Position numbers and translations under genes: made by a program | Shown: in pieces, positions 6,946 through 8,851 of the stretch | How positions within the stretch are numbered: position 1 is the stretch's first letter | How the letters are laid out: every line of letters begins with the position of its first letter | Notes under the pieces: model-generated | The model's input: only the letters and a program-made list of their open reading frames with translations | Told to the model about the DNA's origin: nothing | The model's database searches: none | From: JAUIAI01 sp963976885 | GTDB taxonomy: Bacteria > Pseudomonadota > Gammaproteobacteria > Burkholderiales > Burkholderiaceae_E | NCBI GenBank assembly: GCA_963976885.1 | Contig: CAXBNM010000190.1 | Location: forward strand, 1-8,851 | Reading direction: 5' to 3' | DNA length: 8,851 nt

Positions 6946-8637
6946 GTGAGCGCTACGGAATTTGACTACATCATCGTAGGTGCGGGCACGGCCGGTTGCC
7001 TGCTGGCCAACCGGCTCAGTGCTGACCCCTCCAAGCAGGTCTTGTTGCTCGAAGCGGGCAAGAAAGACAACTACCTGTGGATTCACATACCCGTCGGCTA
7101 CCTGTATTGCATCGGCAACAAGCGCACCGACTGGTTGTATCAGACCGAACCCGATGCCGGTCTGAACGGTCGTCGGCTGGGCTACCCGCGCGGCAAGGCG
7201 CTGGGCGGTTGCTCGTCGATCAACGGCATGATCTACATGCGCGGCCAGGCGCGCGATTACGACAACTGGGCGGCCGCCACCGGCCTGGCGGACTGGAGCT
7301 GGGCCAATTGCTTGCCGGATTTCAAGGCGCATGAAAATCACTACCGGATGGATGCAGATGTGCCGGCGGCGTTGCAGGGTGATGAGGCGTTTCGGCGCTT
7401 GCATGGTCATGGCGGCGAGTGGCGTGTGGAAAAACAGCGCCTGCGCTGGGACATTCTGGAAGCCTTTGCCGATGCGGCCGTCCAAGCCGGCATAGAGCGC
7501 ACCGACGACTTCAATCGTGGTGACAACGCCGGCATTGGCTACTTTGAGGTGAATCAGAAATCGGGCTGGCGCTGGAATGCGGCCAAGGCCTTTTTGCAAC
7601 CGATCAAAGCGCGCCCCAATCTGACGGTCTGGACCGAGGCGCATGTGCAAAAGCTGACCTTCCGCCAGGGCGAGGGCAAGCCGGTGTGCTCCGGCGCACA
7701 AGTCGTGCATCAGGGGCGCAAGCTCGACATCGCCGCGCGCAGCGAAGTGATTCTTGCCGCAGGCGCCATCGGCTCACCGCAGATTCTGCAACTGTCCGGC
7801 ATTGGCGATGCAAACCATTTGCACGATCTCGGCGTGCCGGTGGTGCTCGATCAACCTGCGGTCGGCGGCAATCTGCAGGATCACCTGCAGATTCGCGCCG
7901 TCTACAAGGTGCAAGGGGTGCGCACGCTCAACACGGTGGCCAACAGCCTGTGGGGCAAGGCCATGATCGGCATGGAATATCTGTGGAAGCGTTCAGGGCC
8001 GATGAGCATGGCCCCCAGTCAGTTGGGCGCCTTCACGAAATCTGACCCGTCGCAACCCTACGCCAATCTTGAATACCACGTGCAGCCGCTCAGCCTGGAC
8101 AAGTTCGGCGAGGACTTGCATGCCTTCCCGGCGTTCACCGCCAGCGTGTGCAACCTGAATCCGAGCAGCCGGGGATCGGTGCGGATTGTATCCCCCGATG
8201 CCGGCGTAGCCCCGGCGATTGCGCCCAACTACCTGAGTACCGATGAGGACCGACACATTGCGGCGCAAAGCCTGCGTCAGGTTCGGGCGGTGGTCAGTCA
8301 GCCGGCGCTGGCGAAGTATCAGCCCGAGGAGTGGAAGCCGGGTGTGCAGTTTCAGTCTGATGAAGAGTTGGCCAAGCTGGCAGGTGATATTGCCACCACT
8401 ATTTTCCATCCCGTGGGCACCGCGAAGATGGGGCGCGCCGACGACCCGACCGCCGTCGTCGATCCTTATCTGCAGGTGCGGGGCGTCAAGGGTTTGCGGG
8501 TTGTCGATGCCAGCGTGATGCCGACGATAACCAGTGGCAACACCAATTCGCCAACCTTGATGATTGCCGAAAAAGCGGCGCGGTGGATTCTGCGCGCGCA
8601 GCAACATCGTGCACAAGTGGAAGTCACGACGGTCTGA
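6946..8637 (+). CDS. GMC-family FAD-dependent oxidoreductase, probable 3-hydroxypropionate dehydrogenase (HpdH-like; choline dehydrogenase-like)
   Basis: This flavoprotein alcohol dehydrogenase has 563 residues, normal for the GMC family. The start GTG 6946 gives MSATEFDYIIVGAGTAGCLL, putting the FAD-binding GxGxxG at residues 12-17. The first GMC signature is PRGKALGGCSSINGMIYMRG at about 81-100 and the second is GAIGSPQILQLSGIG at 273-287. The C-terminal active site has His488 in HPVGTAKMG and Asn532/Asn534 in SGNTNSPTLMIAEKAA, matching the catalytic His-Asn pair of choline dehydrogenase relatives. Database labels are likely to say choline dehydrogenase, but no betaine genes are near. Co-transcription with mmsA and a divergent LysR gene matches the characterised hpdH arrangement, where a GMC enzyme oxidises 3-hydroxypropionate to malonate semialdehyde. 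The substrate is therefore inferred from context; other short primary alcohols are possible. Confidence 0.93.
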   Translation: MSATEFDYIIVGAGTAGCLLANRLSADPSKQVLLLEAGKKDNYLWIHIPVGYLYCIGNKRTDWLYQTEPDAGLNGRRLGYPRGKALGGCSSINGMIYMRGQARDYDNWAAATGLADWSWANCLPDFKAHENHYRMDADVPAALQGDEAFRRLHGHGGEWRVEKQRLRWDILEAFADAAVQAGIERTDDFNRGDNAGIGYFEVNQKSGWRWNAAKAFLQPIKARPNLTVWTEAHVQKLTFRQGEGKPVCSGAQVVHQGRKLDIAARSEVILAAGAIGSPQILQLSGIGDANHLHDLGVPVVLDQPAVGGNLQDHLQIRAVYKVQGVRTLNTVANSLWGKAMIGMEYLWKRSGPMSMAPSQLGAFTKSDPSQPYANLEYHVQPLSLDKFGEDLHAFPAFTASVCNLNPSSRGSVRIVSPDAGVAPAIAPNYLSTDEDRHIAAQSLRQVRAVVSQPALAKYQPEEWKPGVQFQSDEELAKLAGDIATTIFHPVGTAKMGRADDPTAVVDPYLQVRGVKGLRVVDASVMPTITSGNTNSPTLMIAEKAARWILRAQQHRAQVEVTTV

Positions 8638-8726
8638 TCGAACGGTCAGGCTGTGAATGATCGCGCTTCGCTAGTACACTGCAAGACGGGTGCTTATACG
8701 GCGCAACACTGAATAACGAGAAGACA

Positions 8727-8851
8727 TTGCTTACGAATCCTGAGGCCGCGAATGTCTCGTCTGGCAAGCGAGCGGGACGGGCTACATCAACCAGACCCAT
8801 CAAGCGCGAGCTGAATGAGACGCCGTTGCGCCCTGGCTATCTCGTACGACG
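8727..8851 (+). CDS. Start of a probable MarR-family regulator (3' end outside window)
   Basis: An open frame runs from the in-frame stop at 8658 to the window edge. From TTG 8727 it gives about 41 residues: a polar, basic N-terminal extension (SSGKRAGRATSTRP) and then ELNETPLRPGYLVRR, which resembles the first helix of MarR-family regulators, where such a PGxLxRR motif precedes the dimerisation helices. GAGAAG (8718-8723) could be its ribosome binding site, though the 3-base gap is short. CTG 8709 and 8679 are less likely starts, and there is no ATG or GTG in frame. The gap 8638-8726 after the GMC gene holds no clear terminator and no promoter I would defend. Family and start are tentative because the DNA-binding domain lies outside the window. 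Confidence 0.45.
   Translation, partial: MLTNPEAANVSSGKRAGRATSTRPIKRELNETPLRPGYLVR

Noticed and set aside
8622..8654. ACGGTC direct repeat and CTGA/TCAG arms after the GMC gene as a terminator
   Set aside because: The arms are only four bases and no run of T follows.

Overview
The window looks like a chromosomal piece of a high-GC betaproteobacterium, probably Burkholderiales. This rests on the style of GatB, MmsA and HtpX, the dense packing of genes and the long shadow reading frames typical of high GC. No tRNA, rRNA, CRISPR array, insertion sequence or phage gene is visible. The content is mostly ordinary housekeeping and catabolic genes with a few oddities.

Left part (1-2568, + strand): the 3' end of gatA, a small cysteine-rich putative lipoprotein gene and a complete gatB. 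gatA and the lipoprotein gene overlap by 4 bases (ATGA), and gatB starts 5 bases after the lipoprotein stop, so the three are probably co-transcribed. GatA and GatB belong to the amidotransferase that converts Glu-tRNA(Gln) or Asp-tRNA(Asn) to the amidated form. The lipoprotein is not part of that complex and is an unexplained passenger.

Middle part (2559-3391, - strand): an htpX gene for the inner-membrane zinc protease, facing gatB tail to tail and overlapping it by 10 bases. It is split between two frames at about 3137, where roughly 25 bases seem to be missing, and its C-terminus is short. It is annotated as a pseudogene unless the lesion is a sequencing error. Next come a small DUF6356-like membrane protein (3557-3808, -) and, divergent from it, an Lrp/AsnC-type regulator (3919-4380, +) that may be read from a leaderless mRNA.

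Right part (4418-8637): a LysR-type regulator (-) divergent from a two-gene operon of a CoA-acylating (methyl)malonate-semialdehyde dehydrogenase (mmsA) and a GMC-family FAD oxidoreductase. Regulator, mmsA and GMC dehydrogenase in this order match the known 3-hydroxypropionate catabolic cassette (hpdR-mmsA-hpdH). There the GMC enzyme oxidises 3-hydroxypropionate to malonate semialdehyde and MmsA converts that to acetyl-CoA and CO2. The last 125 bases appear to hold the start of another gene, probably a MarR-family regulator starting at TTG 8727 and running off the edge.
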